Shown in pieces: positions 15,951 through 25,410 of a stretch of DNA of 35,976 nucleotides. Position 1 is the first letter of the stretch, and each line of letters starts with the position of its first letter. The position numbers and the translations under genes were made by a program. Source of the DNA: Cyanobacteriota bacterium (lineage in GTDB: Bacteria > Cyanobacteriota > Cyanobacteriia > Leptolyngbyales > Leptolyngbyaceae); assembly GCA_026389365.1 (NCBI GenBank), contig JAPLHZ010000127.1:1-35976 (forward strand). The letters are read 5' to 3'. Below the pieces are notes generated by a model, which saw only the letters and a program-made list of their open reading frames with translations, ran no database searches and was not told the origin of the DNA.

Positions 15951-18020
15951 ATGAGCACCCCCATCCCCGCCGTCTCCGTCACCTACGCCCAAGCGGGAAC
16001 CTCCACCCAACCCAACGCCCTCGGAATGCGCCCCATGCAAGAACGGGCCTACCAAAAGCGCGGCGAACAATATCTACTGATCAAATCGCCCCCCGCGTCC
16101 GGCAAAAGTCGGGCACTCATGTTCATCGCCCTCGACAAACTAGAGAACCAAAATCTCAAACAAGCCATCATCGTCGTACCCGAAAAATCGATCGGGGCCA
16201 GCTTCCACAATGAACCACTGACCCAGTTTGGTTTCTGGGCCGATTGGCAAGTCGAACCCCAGTGGAACCTTTGCGACGCACCGGGCAACGATGGCGGCAA
16301 GGTGAACGCAGTGAAGAAATTTCTAGAAAGTAATGCCAAAGTACTGGTCTGCACCCACGCCACCTTCCGTTTTGCCGTAGATAAATTTGGTATCGAAATT
16401 TTTGACGATCGCCTGATTGCCGTAGATGAATTTCACCATATTTCTTCTAACCCCGACAATCGGCTAGGCGATCACGTCCGCCAGCTCATGTCCCAGGGTA
16501 AAGCGCACATCGTCGCAATGACTGGCTCCTACTTTCGCGGAGATGCCGAAGCCGTACTGAACCCAGACGACGAGTCAAAATTCGAGAAAGTAATCTACAC
16601 CTACTACGAACAGCTCAGCGGCTACAAGTACCTCAAACAGCTCGACATCGGCTACTACTTCTACGCGGGTAGCTACACCGATGAAATCATGCAAGTGCTG
16701 AACCCCCAACAGAAAACCATTCTGCATATCCCCAACGTCAACTCCCGAGAGAGTACCAAGGACAAAATACGCGAGGTCGAACACATCATCGAAGAGCTGG
16801 GTGAATGGCAGGGAACAGAACCAAAGACAGGGTTTCAACTCGTCAAAACTGCCGACGGCACCATCCTCAAAATTGCCGACATCGTAGACGACGATCCAGC
16901 CAAACGCGATAAAGTCACCGCCGCTCTGAGAGACCCCGCCCAGAAGAACAACCGCGATCATGTGGACATCATCATCGCCCTCGGCATGGCCAAAGAAGGC
17001 TTCGACTGGATCTGGTGTGAACATGCCCTAACGATCGGCTACCGTTCCAGCTTGACCGAAATAGTTCAGATCATCGGACGTGCCACCCGCGATGCCCCCG
17101 GTAAGACCCGCGCCCGATTTACCAACTTGATCGCCGAGCCGGATGCCTCCGAAGCCGCCGTCAATGAAGCCGTAAATGACACCCTCAAAGCGATCGCGGC
17201 CAGCCTGCTAATGGAACAAGTCCTGGCCCCGCGCTTCGACTTCAAACCCAAGCAACCAACCAACCAACCGACCCCTGGCTTCGATTATGGGGAAGACGGC
17301 TACAATCCCGGCAAATGCAACGTGGGCATAAATCCTGAGAGCGGCCTCATCCAAATGGAAATCAAGGGGCTAGCCGAACCCAAAAGCCCAGAAGCCGAGC
17401 GCATCTGCCGCGAAGACTTAACCGAACTAGTTACAGCTTTTGTCCAAGACAAGCAAACGATCGAGCGCGGCCTGTTCGATGAAGAACTGGTACCCGAAGA
17501 ACTGACCCAGGTTCGCATGGGCAAAATTGTTAAAGAAAAGTTCCCCAATCTAGAGACAGAGGATCAAGAAGCCGTCCGTCAGTACGCGATCGCCGCCCTA
17601 AATCTGGTCCAACAGGCAAAAAGAAGCGTAAATGAGCCGAGTGGAGAATATGTTATAAATCCTGCTGATGGCGAGGCGACGAAAAACACGGCTCTCATCG
17701 ATGGGATACGGAAATTTGCTCTATCGGTAACAGACTTGGACATTGATCTGATCGATCGGATCAATCCCTTTGGTGAAGCCTATGCCATCCTCGCCAAGTC
17801 CATGAGCGAAGAACGGCTAAGGCTGGTCGCTGAAGTGATCGCCGCCAAACGGATAATACTCCCTCTAGACGAAGCTCGGGAGTTGGCAAAACGGGCGCTT
17901 CGTTTTAAACAAGAGAAAGGACGGTTGCCCTCGCTAACGGCAGCGGACCCTTGGGAAAAACGGATGGCGGAGGGGCTTGTCTTTTTACAACGCAAAGTGA
18001 AAGAGGATAACAATGCCTAA
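15951..18020 (+). CDS. DExH-box SF2 helicase/translocase (restriction-type)
   Basis: Walker A-like SPPASGKSRA, motif II AVDEFHH, motif III AMTGSYFRG, motif VI QIIGRATRDAPGKTRA; ORF track begins at a TTG at 15906, ATG at 15951 is the more natural start. Confidence 0.88.
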   Translation: MSTPIPAVSVTYAQAGTSTQPNALGMRPMQERAYQKRGEQYLLIKSPPASGKSRALMFIALDKLENQNLKQAIIVVPEKSIGASFHNEPLTQFGFWADWQVEPQWNLCDAPGNDGGKVNAVKKFLESNAKVLVCTHATFRFAVDKFGIEIFDDRLIAVDEFHHISSNPDNRLGDHVRQLMSQGKAHIVAMTGSYFRGDAEAVLNPDDESKFEKVIYTYYEQLSGYKYLKQLDIGYYFYAGSYTDEIMQVLNPQQKTILHIPNVNSRESTKDKIREVEHIIEELGEWQGTEPKTGFQLVKTADGTILKIADIVDDDPAKRDKVTAALRDPAQKNNRDHVDIIIALGMAKEGFDWIWCEHALTIGYRSSLTEIVQIIGRATRDAPGKTRARFTNLIAEPDASEAAVNEAVNDTLKAIAASLLMEQVLAPRFDFKPKQPTNQPTPGFDYGEDGYNPGKCNVGINPESGLIQMEIKGLAEPKSPEAERICREDLTELVTAFVQDKQTIERGLFDEELVPEELTQVRMGKIVKEKFPNLETEDQEAVRQYAIAALNLVQQAKRSVNEPSGEYVINPADGEATKNTALIDGIRKFALSVTDLDIDLIDRINPFGEAYAILAKSMSEERLRLVAEVIAAKRIILPLDEARELAKRALRFKQEKGRLPSLTAADPWEKRMAEGLVFLQRKVKEDNNA

Positions 18021-19215
18021 GCAAACTACCGCCAAACAAACTACAGATGCCGATCGGGAATTACTTGACGCATTGGGCCTAGACACAGCCCCCGACCAAT
18101 CCGGTACACGCTCCGCCAAAGAAGAACGGATCCTCGCAGGTTTTGAGGAAATCAAACGGTTTGTTCAGGAGCAGGGTAGACCGCCCGAACATGGAGAAGA
18201 CCGCGATATCTTCGAGCGACTCTATGCGGTGAGACTCGATCGGCTGCGGGAATCTGAGGAATGTCGCGAAGTCTTGAGGTCGCTAGACTCAGGGGGACTT
18301 CTAGAGGCTAGTAATCATGCCAACCTAGCCACGGAAGACCTCACAGATGAGGATATCCTGGCATCCCTTGGGATCTCAACGGATCCAGATAATGACATTA
18401 CTCAGCTTGTGCATGTGCGATCGCGTCAGGAAATCAAAGCAGCAGAGGAAATCGCGCAACGGACTCCCTGCCAGGACTTCGATGACTTCAAACCCATCTT
18501 TGAAAAAGTTCAGCACCAGTTAAAGACAGGGGAGCGGCAAACTCTGAAATATCAGGACAATGCGGAAGTCAATCAAGGCGATTTATTTATCCTGGACGGC
18601 CAGAAAGTAATGGTAGTCGAAATGGGCGAAACATTCATCAGTGATTACGATCGTCAAGATCGCAGGCTGAGAGTGGTTTATGACAACGCCACCGAGAGTG
18701 ACTTATTACAACGATCGCTCCAACGTGCCTTAAATCGAGACAAGGCCAGTCGGCGCATCACCACCCCTAATTTTGGTCCCCTTTTTTCAAGCACTGAAGC
18801 AGAGGACGACTTACAAACTGGCTGTATTTACGTTCTCAGGAGCAAATCAGAACATCCCTTCATTGCAGAGAATAGATCTATCATTCACAAGATCGGCGTG
18901 ACCGGGGGAGACGTAAAAAGCCGAGTTGCTAATGCGAAGAAAGACCCGACCTATTTACTGGCGGATGTGGAAATCGTCGTAACATTCAAACTAGTGAATA
19001 TCAACCGAAAAAGACTTGAAGCACTCCTTCAAAAGTTTTTTGGTAGCGCTCGATTAGAGTTGGAACTGAACGATCGCTTCGGCAATCCAGTAAAGCCGAA
19101 GGAGTGGTTTCTCGTTCCCCTAGAGGTAATTGAGGAGGTGATTGAAAAAATCAAGGAAGGAACCATTGAACAAGTCCGATATGATCCGAAAACAGCAAGT
19201 CTTACGCGGCTCTGA
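18013..19215 (+). CDS. GIY-YIG (T5orf172/MUG113-like) nuclease with long N-terminal region
   Basis: GCIYVLRSKSE...IHKIGVTGGDVKSRVANAKKDP...RLEALLQKFFGSARL...KEWF; start overlaps the helicase stop by 8 nt. Confidence 0.8.
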   Translation: MPKQTTAKQTTDADRELLDALGLDTAPDQSGTRSAKEERILAGFEEIKRFVQEQGRPPEHGEDRDIFERLYAVRLDRLRESEECREVLRSLDSGGLLEASNHANLATEDLTDEDILASLGISTDPDNDITQLVHVRSRQEIKAAEEIAQRTPCQDFDDFKPIFEKVQHQLKTGERQTLKYQDNAEVNQGDLFILDGQKVMVVEMGETFISDYDRQDRRLRVVYDNATESDLLQRSLQRALNRDKASRRITTPNFGPLFSSTEAEDDLQTGCIYVLRSKSEHPFIAENRSIIHKIGVTGGDVKSRVANAKKDPTYLLADVEIVVTFKLVNINRKRLEALLQKFFGSARLELELNDRFGNPVKPKEWFLVPLEVIEEVIEKIKEGTIEQVRYDPKTASLTRL

Positions 19216-19274
19216 CTAAAACAAAACTTCGGTTATCATTAGCTCAAGTTTTAACTCCTGTGTGAGGCTCCCGA

Positions 19275-20054
19275 ATGGCTCCGGCCCGGTCTAATTCGTT
19301 AAAAATTTCTCCAAAAGCGATCGCCTGGATAGACATTGCCGCGATCGGTGCTTGGGGAATTTTGTTGTTGGAGTATTGGTTCACGCAAAAATTAAGTCTG
19401 CTGATTCATCCTAGCTATAATCCGCTGTCGTTTATCTCAGGAATTTTATTGCTGACGATCGCTGCTTATCGGGCTTGGACGGTAGTGAATCAATCGCGAT
19501 CGAAGCAGCCATTGCCCATTGTGCCGCACTTGAGTTTGTTGCCCAATGGCGTGGGAAGTATTTTGCTCCTTGGGGTCGCGATCGCCGCCCTATTTATCAC
19601 GCCGCAGCCCTTCAATAGCACAACGGCTATCCAACGCGGGGTTGGGGAAATAATTACGAATACCCAAGTCAAGCCCCAATCCTTTCGTGCCATGACGAAG
19701 CCTGAAAATCGTAGTCTAGTAGACTGGATCCGCACATTACAAGTCATGCCCGAGCCAGACACTTACATCGGCCAAAAGGTAAAGGTAAAAGGATTTGTGG
19801 TCCATCCCGATAATTTCTCGCCCCAATATTTCAGAATCACCCGTTTTATTGTCACCTGTTGCGCAGCAGATGCTTATCCGATTAGTCTGCCTGTGCGCCT
19901 CCGGGAAGGCGACCGATCTTCATACAAACCTGATAGTTGGCTGGATGTAGAAGGGACAATCATTGTTGAAACCTTGGCTAACCAACGACAACTTGTAATT
20001 CAAGCCAATACGCTCAAACCCGTTCCCCAACCCGATCGCCCCTATGACTATTGA
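19275..20054 (+). CDS. TIGR03943-like (YcgQ/DUF1980) membrane protein
   Basis: Two N-terminal TM segments, then a soluble domain with VKVKGFVVHPDNFSPQYFRITRFIVTCCAADAYPISLPVR. Confidence 0.8.
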   Translation: MAPARSNSLKISPKAIAWIDIAAIGAWGILLLEYWFTQKLSLLIHPSYNPLSFISGILLLTIAAYRAWTVVNQSRSKQPLPIVPHLSLLPNGVGSILLLGVAIAALFITPQPFNSTTAIQRGVGEIITNTQVKPQSFRAMTKPENRSLVDWIRTLQVMPEPDTYIGQKVKVKGFVVHPDNFSPQYFRITRFIVTCCAADAYPISLPVRLREGDRSSYKPDSWLDVEGTIIVETLANQRQLVIQANTLKPVPQPDRPYDY

Positions 20055-20269
20055 TCGAATTAGAGAGGCGCTAAGTGCTCGCTTTCCTACGAAGTGTAAA
20101 CTTTATTAAAAACTCCTTCCGATCGAAGAAGCTTCACGATATATTCAAATCAACGAATTCATATCTGCGTTGAGGCCGGGATCGACCGAAGGATCAACCT
20201 TTTCGCCTAGCATAACAAAGCTTTGAACTGATTCGAATACCTTTACCACCCCTCTAGGAGGATACGGCT

Positions 20270-20647
20270 ATGGCATTTGCTGACAGCTCGACTACTGCAA
20301 ACCAGTTTCAATTAGTGACTACTATCAAAAGTATTTTGGTCTGGTCATTTGTTTTGACAGTTTGTATGCTTGTGCTCGGGTTTCCAATTTTGATGCTCAT
20401 GGTTGCAGTTGGGTCTTTAACGGCTGTTACACTTCACGCGATCATGCCCACCAGCGCAATGCTGATGACAGCAATCGGATTCATTGGTTTTCACATTTTA
20501 GGGATTTTGGCAGCATCGGCTTTCTTGACTCTGAAAGGAATTCATCCTCAAGAAGTTGAATGGCTTCGTTGGTTGAACGGCCAAGCTAACCCTGAAACTC
20601 TATCTATCTATGCTTCTTGCCCATTGACCTGTGATCTCAAAGGTTAA
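20270..20647 (+). CDS. Small membrane protein of unknown function
   Basis: 125 aa with 2-3 hydrophobic segments; preceded by AGGAGG at 20258. Confidence 0.6.
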   Translation: MAFADSSTTANQFQLVTTIKSILVWSFVLTVCMLVLGFPILMLMVAVGSLTAVTLHAIMPTSAMLMTAIGFIGFHILGILAASAFLTLKGIHPQEVEWLRWLNGQANPETLSIYASCPLTCDLKG

Positions 20648-20676
20648 TGGTTGAGATTGAATGAAATGGTTTTAAG

Positions 20677-20703
20677 GCTCAACGCTACTGTTGAGCTTTT
20701 TTT
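20677..20703 (+). terminator. Rho-independent terminator
   Basis: GCTCAAC GCTACT GTTGAGC followed by TTTTTTT. Confidence 0.88.
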
Positions 20704-20859
20704 ATGGCAATTTTCAGTTGTAAAGATTATTTACAGGGATTAATTTAATTGTTTAAGGTTGCATCTGCGCGAAAGTCTAGCTCCAGAAAGGCGACGATCG
20801 TAGCTCTCAGCCACTAGCATAATGAACAGTTGTACGGTTATTTTGTATATCATTGCCAT

Positions 20860-21979
20860 GAACTCATCCCCCATCCCGGTTTGCATTACAGTCGGGACTC
20901 GGCCCGAAGCGATCAAAATGGCTCCGGTCATTCAAGCCTTTAAACGATCGCCCCAATTTCACACCACGGTCATTCTCACGGGACAACACCGGGAAATGGT
21001 GGACCAAGTGATGCAATTGTTTGATCTAAACGCCGATTACGACTTGGCCATCATGCAGCCAAAACAAACGCTCACCGACATCACCTGCAACGCATTACGG
21101 GGACTTGATGAGTTATTTGAAAAACTACGCCCCGCGATCGTCCTGGTTCAGGGGGATACCACGACTGCCTTTGCTGCTGCCCTCGCCGCGTTTTATCAAA
21201 AAATTCCGATCGGCCATGTTGAAGCGGGATTGCGCACTGACAATATTCTTAATCCATTCCCCGAAGAAGCCAACCGTCGTTTGGTGTCTCAAATTGCACA
21301 ATTACACTTTGCTCCGACTAGTCTCTCTGCCGAAAATTTGAGGAAATCTGGCGTTCTCAGCGGCATTCATCAGACGGGCAACACTGTAATTGACGCTTTG
21401 TTACAGGTTGCCGATCGCAATCCTCCCTGTGAAATTCCAGGACTGGACTGGAGTAAATACCGGGTTATTTTGGCCACCGTCCACCGCCGCGAAAACTGGG
21501 GCGAACCATTAAGTGACATTGCGAATGGAATGCTCAAAGTATTGGAAGCGTTTCCTGACACCGCAATTTTATTACCGCTGCACCGAAACCCCACCGTCCG
21601 CGAACCCTTAACAGCGATGTTGGGCGGTCATCCTCGCGTCTTTTTGACGGAACCGTTGGACTATGTGGAATTGGTCGGAGCGATGAAACGATCGTACCTA
21701 TTGCTCACGGATTCCGGCGGCATCCAAGAAGAAGCACCGAGTTTGGGCAAACCTGTACTGGTACTACGGGAAACCACGGAACGACCGGAAGCGATGATGG
21801 CGGGCACGGCCAAATTGATTGGGACCGATACCGATCGGATTTTAGCTGAAGCCACTGTGCTGTTAAGTGATCAGAACTCTTATGACGCAATGGCAGGTGC
21901 AATTAGTCCATTTGGGGATGGAAAGTCCGCCGATCGGATTGTTAAGCTTGTGACCGATTATTTCTCGTCACGAATCTAG
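20860..21979 (+). CDS. wecB: UDP-N-acetylglucosamine 2-epimerase (non-hydrolysing)
   Basis: TVGTRPEAIKMAPVI, VQGDTTTAFAAALAAFYQKIPIGHVEAGLRT, LLTDSGGIQEEAPSLGKPVLVLRETTERPEA; ORF track starts at 20822, start at MNSSPIPV (20860) preferred. Confidence 0.93.
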
Positions 21980-22216
21980 TAAATTGTGTTTTGACTCGCG
22001 CAACTCGTTCCAGAGCTGCTTAATTCTCTGATAAGCTTCATCGGGCGGAATCTTCCCAGCGGTTTCCAAATTGCACAAAATTGAAATTCGCTGGGCAAAT
22101 TCTTGAAGATTGGCATCAAAGGCTAAATGCTCAGGCGAAAATTCTCCTCGAAACGGAGTACGAGGCGCTAAGAAATTTTCCTTACTCAAATCAGAATCTC
22201 GACTCATTCCAAGCAA
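21968..22216 (-). CDS. Small conserved-type cyanobacterial protein, function unknown
   Basis: 82 aa, charged; plausible coding region between wecB and GT2. Confidence 0.5.
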   Translation of the reverse strand: MLGMSRDSDLSKENFLAPRTPFRGEFSPEHLAFDANLQEFAQRISILCNLETAGKIPPDEAYQRIKQLWNELRESKHNLLDS

Positions 22217-22342
22217 CCTCGTCTTAATAAAAGTTCCATAAACGCACTGAAGCCTAGTCTATCTTGTGATTCTTCCATTGTCGTCGCCCATACTAAATTC
22301 AGTTTCGTCCTCCTAGACTTAATCCTCTGGACTCTAGATCCC

Positions 22343-23362
22343 ATGAACCCCCTCAATCCGATCGCCGTCTCTGTCATTATTCCCATTTATAACGGTCAAT
22401 CCGATCTACCTAATTTACTCCAATCGCTTTATGCTCAAACCTACGATCGCGATCGAGTCGAATATCTAATTATCGATAATGGCAGCCAAGATAATACCTG
22501 GAACGCGCTTAAACAGGCTGAGATTGAAGCCCAAGCCGATCGTTTCCCCCTGAAAATTCTTCAAGAACCCAAAATCCAAGGCTCCTACGCTGCCCGAAAT
22601 CAAGGGATCCAGGCAGCAACTGCTGAAATTCTGGCCTTTACCGATGCCGACTGTCGCCCTGAACCGGATTGGCTAACGAATCTAATGCAACCGTTTGACT
22701 CGAATTTAACGATCGATTCCGGCACTAACTCCGCAAATCTAGGTTGGGTGGCGGGTGAGGTGAGCGCATTACCCAGTAAAAATTGGCTAGAACGCTATGC
22801 CGATCGGGCCGAAACGCTCTCGCAAAAACACACCCTCGCCAATCCCTTTTCGCCCTATGGCCAAACCGCTAATCTTGCTGTCCGTAAAGTTTGTTTTAGG
22901 GATGTTGGATTATTTCGCCCCTATCTGACCACAGGTGGCGATGCCGATCAATGCTGGCGGATTGTACGCCAAACCGATCGACAATGGCAGTTTGCAGCAA
23001 ATGCAGTTGTGCGTCACCGTCACCGATCGACGCTTAACGAGCTAATGAAGCAATGGCAGCGCTATGGCCGATCGAATCGATTTCTCCACGATCTCCATGG
23101 AATCGAACTGATGAAATTGCCCAAATTATCCTATTACGCCTATCGTCTCAGTCGTTGGGCCTTTAAAGAATTGCCGATCGCAGTGTTTAAGCGAAATCTA
23201 TTAGATGCACTCTCGACTCCCGTAGGGCTGTTATGTTTACGATCGCGGTGGCGCGGCCAACTGAATGCGACCTTACCCGAAGCCGCCCGAGAGATTCCAG
23301 CTCTGACCGTACCTCAACCCGAATACGGGGAACCGCAAATCTCGTCTAAGCCATTGAGGTAA
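22343..23362 (+). CDS. Glycosyltransferase family 2
   Basis: VSVIIPIYNGQSDLPNLLQSL...YLIIDNGSQDNT...ILAFTDADCRP. Confidence 0.92.
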   Translation: MNPLNPIAVSVIIPIYNGQSDLPNLLQSLYAQTYDRDRVEYLIIDNGSQDNTWNALKQAEIEAQADRFPLKILQEPKIQGSYAARNQGIQAATAEILAFTDADCRPEPDWLTNLMQPFDSNLTIDSGTNSANLGWVAGEVSALPSKNWLERYADRAETLSQKHTLANPFSPYGQTANLAVRKVCFRDVGLFRPYLTTGGDADQCWRIVRQTDRQWQFAANAVVRHRHRSTLNELMKQWQRYGRSNRFLHDLHGIELMKLPKLSYYAYRLSRWAFKELPIAVFKRNLLDALSTPVGLLCLRSRWRGQLNATLPEAAREIPALTVPQPEYGEPQISSKPLR

Positions 23363-23410
23363 AATAAGCACAATACATAATGTCTATTTCCTAAACGAAG
23401 GCTGTAAATA

Positions 23411-24115
23411 ATGAGCGATCAACTTCTCCTCGTCGATGACGAACCCGCATTGCGATCGGCGGTCCAAGCCTATCTTGAAGAAAGTGGCTTCACGGTCCAG
23501 ACTGCCACCAATGGCAACGAAGGCTGGGAGATGGTCCAACGCTTAACGCCTGATTTGGTGATTAGTGATGTGATGATGCCTCAGGCAGACGGCTATCAAT
23601 TTTTGAAAAAGCTTCGGGATGATGTGCGGTTTCAAGCATTACCGGTGATTTTTTTGACAGCACGGGGCATGACGGGCGATCGGATTACGGGTTATGACGC
23701 GGGATGTGATGCTTACATTTCCAAGCCATTTGACCCCGATGAGTTAGTCGCCATTATCAAAAGTATTCTCACACGCCAACGGGCAGCCCAAGCCGGATCC
23801 GGTGATGTCGAAAATCCAGATGTCGCCGAACTCGCCCGCCAAATTAAAGAAATTAAAGCCCTACTCACCCAGAAAAACGTCTTTCAACCGAGCGGCCCAC
23901 CCGTCAACATCGACTTCACTCCCCGTGAACAAAGCGTTCTAGAACTGGTCGTCGATGGCTTAATGAACAAAGAAATTGCCCGTCGGCTAGAAACGAGTGT
24001 CCGAAATGTTGAAAAATATGTCAGCCGATTGTTTACAAAAACAGGCACCAACAGCCGGACGGAGCTAGTTCGATTTGCGCTAGAGCATGGGCTGATCCCC
24101 CCCCGATCGATCTAA
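23411..24115 (+). CDS. NarL/LuxR-type response regulator, Ycf29-like
   Basis: Receiver LLLVDDEPALRSAV, VISDVMMPQADG, YISKPF; LuxR HTH FTPREQSVLELVVDGLMNKEIARRLETSVRNVEKYVSRLFTKTGT. Confidence 0.88.
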   Translation: MSDQLLLVDDEPALRSAVQAYLEESGFTVQTATNGNEGWEMVQRLTPDLVISDVMMPQADGYQFLKKLRDDVRFQALPVIFLTARGMTGDRITGYDAGCDAYISKPFDPDELVAIIKSILTRQRAAQAGSGDVENPDVAELARQIKEIKALLTQKNVFQPSGPPVNIDFTPREQSVLELVVDGLMNKEIARRLETSVRNVEKYVSRLFTKTGTNSRTELVRFALEHGLIPPRSI

Positions 24116-24139
24116 TACTTGTTAAAACTTGGTGTAATT

Positions 24140-24180
24140 TATGTAATAGATCCTAATTGATGGATAGGATCCATTACATA
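24140..24180. other. Long imperfect inverted repeat (16-bp arms, 1 mismatch, 9-nt loop)
   Basis: TATGTAATAGATCCTA attgatgga TAGGATCCATTACATA downstream of the response regulator. Confidence 0.85.
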
Positions 24181-24318
24181 TATGTGAACTAATTCATTAC
24201 TTTTTGTGAAGTGTCACCCTACGCATTAAGTAGACTCTTGTACTAAAGTAGGGAATATTAATACAAATCGCGATAAAAAACACGTTTAGACGAGTCAATT
24301 CACTTGGAGGCACCTCCC

Positions 24319-25050
24319 ATGACGGTTGTTTCGGCAGGTCAACTCATATGTGAAAGACCGTTGTATGAACGGAGACCACCATCACAGGATTCTGATAGTC
24401 TACGGAGAGTATTTTCGTCTATTGATGAAAATAGTTGTCCGACGATTTATAATTTTCACATGCACACTATGCATTCTGATGGGCAACTGAGTCCCGATCG
24501 GATAGTTGAGCAAGCATTAGAGATTGGTCTAAGCGGATTTGCCATTACGGATCATCATTCAGTTTCTGGGTCCAGAGTTGCACAGCAATATCTTCAAGAT
24601 TGGAGTTCAAAGCCTGAAAATTCAGCCAAAAAAGTGCCTCATCTTTGGTTTGGAACAGAAATCACGTCTCAATTACTGGATATTGCGGTGCACATCTTAG
24701 GCTATGCCTTTGATCCAGAGCATCCCGCGATCGCCAGCTATCTTCAAGGCACCTCTCCCAAGGGCGATCGGGCGCAAGCACATCGGGTTATTGCCGCCAT
24801 TCAAAAAAGTGGTGGGATTGCTATTTTAGCCCATCCTGCTCGGTATCGTAAGCCCTATGAACAGCTCATTCCAGCAGCGGTGATGATTGGGATTGATGGC
24901 GTGGAAACGTTCTATGCCTATGGAAATCCCAAGCCTTGGAAAGCGAGTGTTAAAGAGACTCAAAAGGTGGGAGAACTGAGTGCCCACTACAAAATTTTGA
25001 ATACTTGTGGGACTGATACCCATGGTAAAAGCCTACTTCAAGGGGTCTAA
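24319..25050 (+). CDS. PHP-domain phosphoesterase
   Basis: YNFHMHTMHSDGQLSPDRIVEQALEIGLSGFAITDHHS; CGTDTHGKS; ORF track uses TTG at 24304, ATG at 24319 preferred. Confidence 0.9.
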   Translation: MTVVSAGQLICERPLYERRPPSQDSDSLRRVFSSIDENSCPTIYNFHMHTMHSDGQLSPDRIVEQALEIGLSGFAITDHHSVSGSRVAQQYLQDWSSKPENSAKKVPHLWFGTEITSQLLDIAVHILGYAFDPEHPAIASYLQGTSPKGDRAQAHRVIAAIQKSGGIAILAHPARYRKPYEQLIPAAVMIGIDGVETFYAYGNPKPWKASVKETQKVGELSAHYKILNTCGTDTHGKSLLQGV

Positions 25051-25112
25051 AACGGGGCTAAATGGTTATTTCTAAACAGCATTAAAGCCCCGAGAAAGTC
25101 TGGGACTAACGA

Positions 25113-25214
25113 TTAGAAACGATAGGCTACAAAAATCAATATTCCACTGGTAATAACTAACAGTGCGACCAACCCAATGGACTGACCAAGATGACTAGAA
25201 GAATTACGTTCCAT
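25113..25214 (-). CDS. Candidate 33-aa single-TM small protein
   Basis: MERNSSSHLGQSIGLVALLVITSGILIFVAYRF*; below the ORF-track length cut-off; no obvious Shine-Dalgarno. Confidence 0.5.
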   Translation of the reverse strand: MERNSSSHLGQSIGLVALLVITSGILIFVAYRF

Positions 25215-25410
25215 GGGAGGCTCGCTGCGTGTTACTGCGTAGATTTGGATACCAAAACCTTACCAGTTGTGTCAGGGGATCAGTGATTTTGTTTACTAAA
25301 CTTGGTGTGATTAAGGTTTATCTTAATACTCGAAACTAATAGTAATCTTTCTTTATTTAAAGACTTGAATCTAGAAGTAATGGCTCATTATTTGTGTAGC
25401 TTTGTATCGT

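Noticed and set aside
16575-17024. 149-aa minus-strand ORF inside the helicase gene
   Set aside because: Antisense to a strongly supported helicase with all main motifs; no recognisable family.
10621-19215. Assigning the cluster to classical Type I R-M, DISARM or BREX
   Set aside because: No HsdS/HsdR, no DUF1998 or PLD protein, and no BREX-type PglZ or BrxC-like genes seen; only helicase and methylase are shared, which is not diagnostic.
20822-20859. Upstream extension of wecB from the ORF track
   Set aside because: MNSCTVILYIIA extension is not wecB-like; the start at 20860 gives the normal N-terminus.
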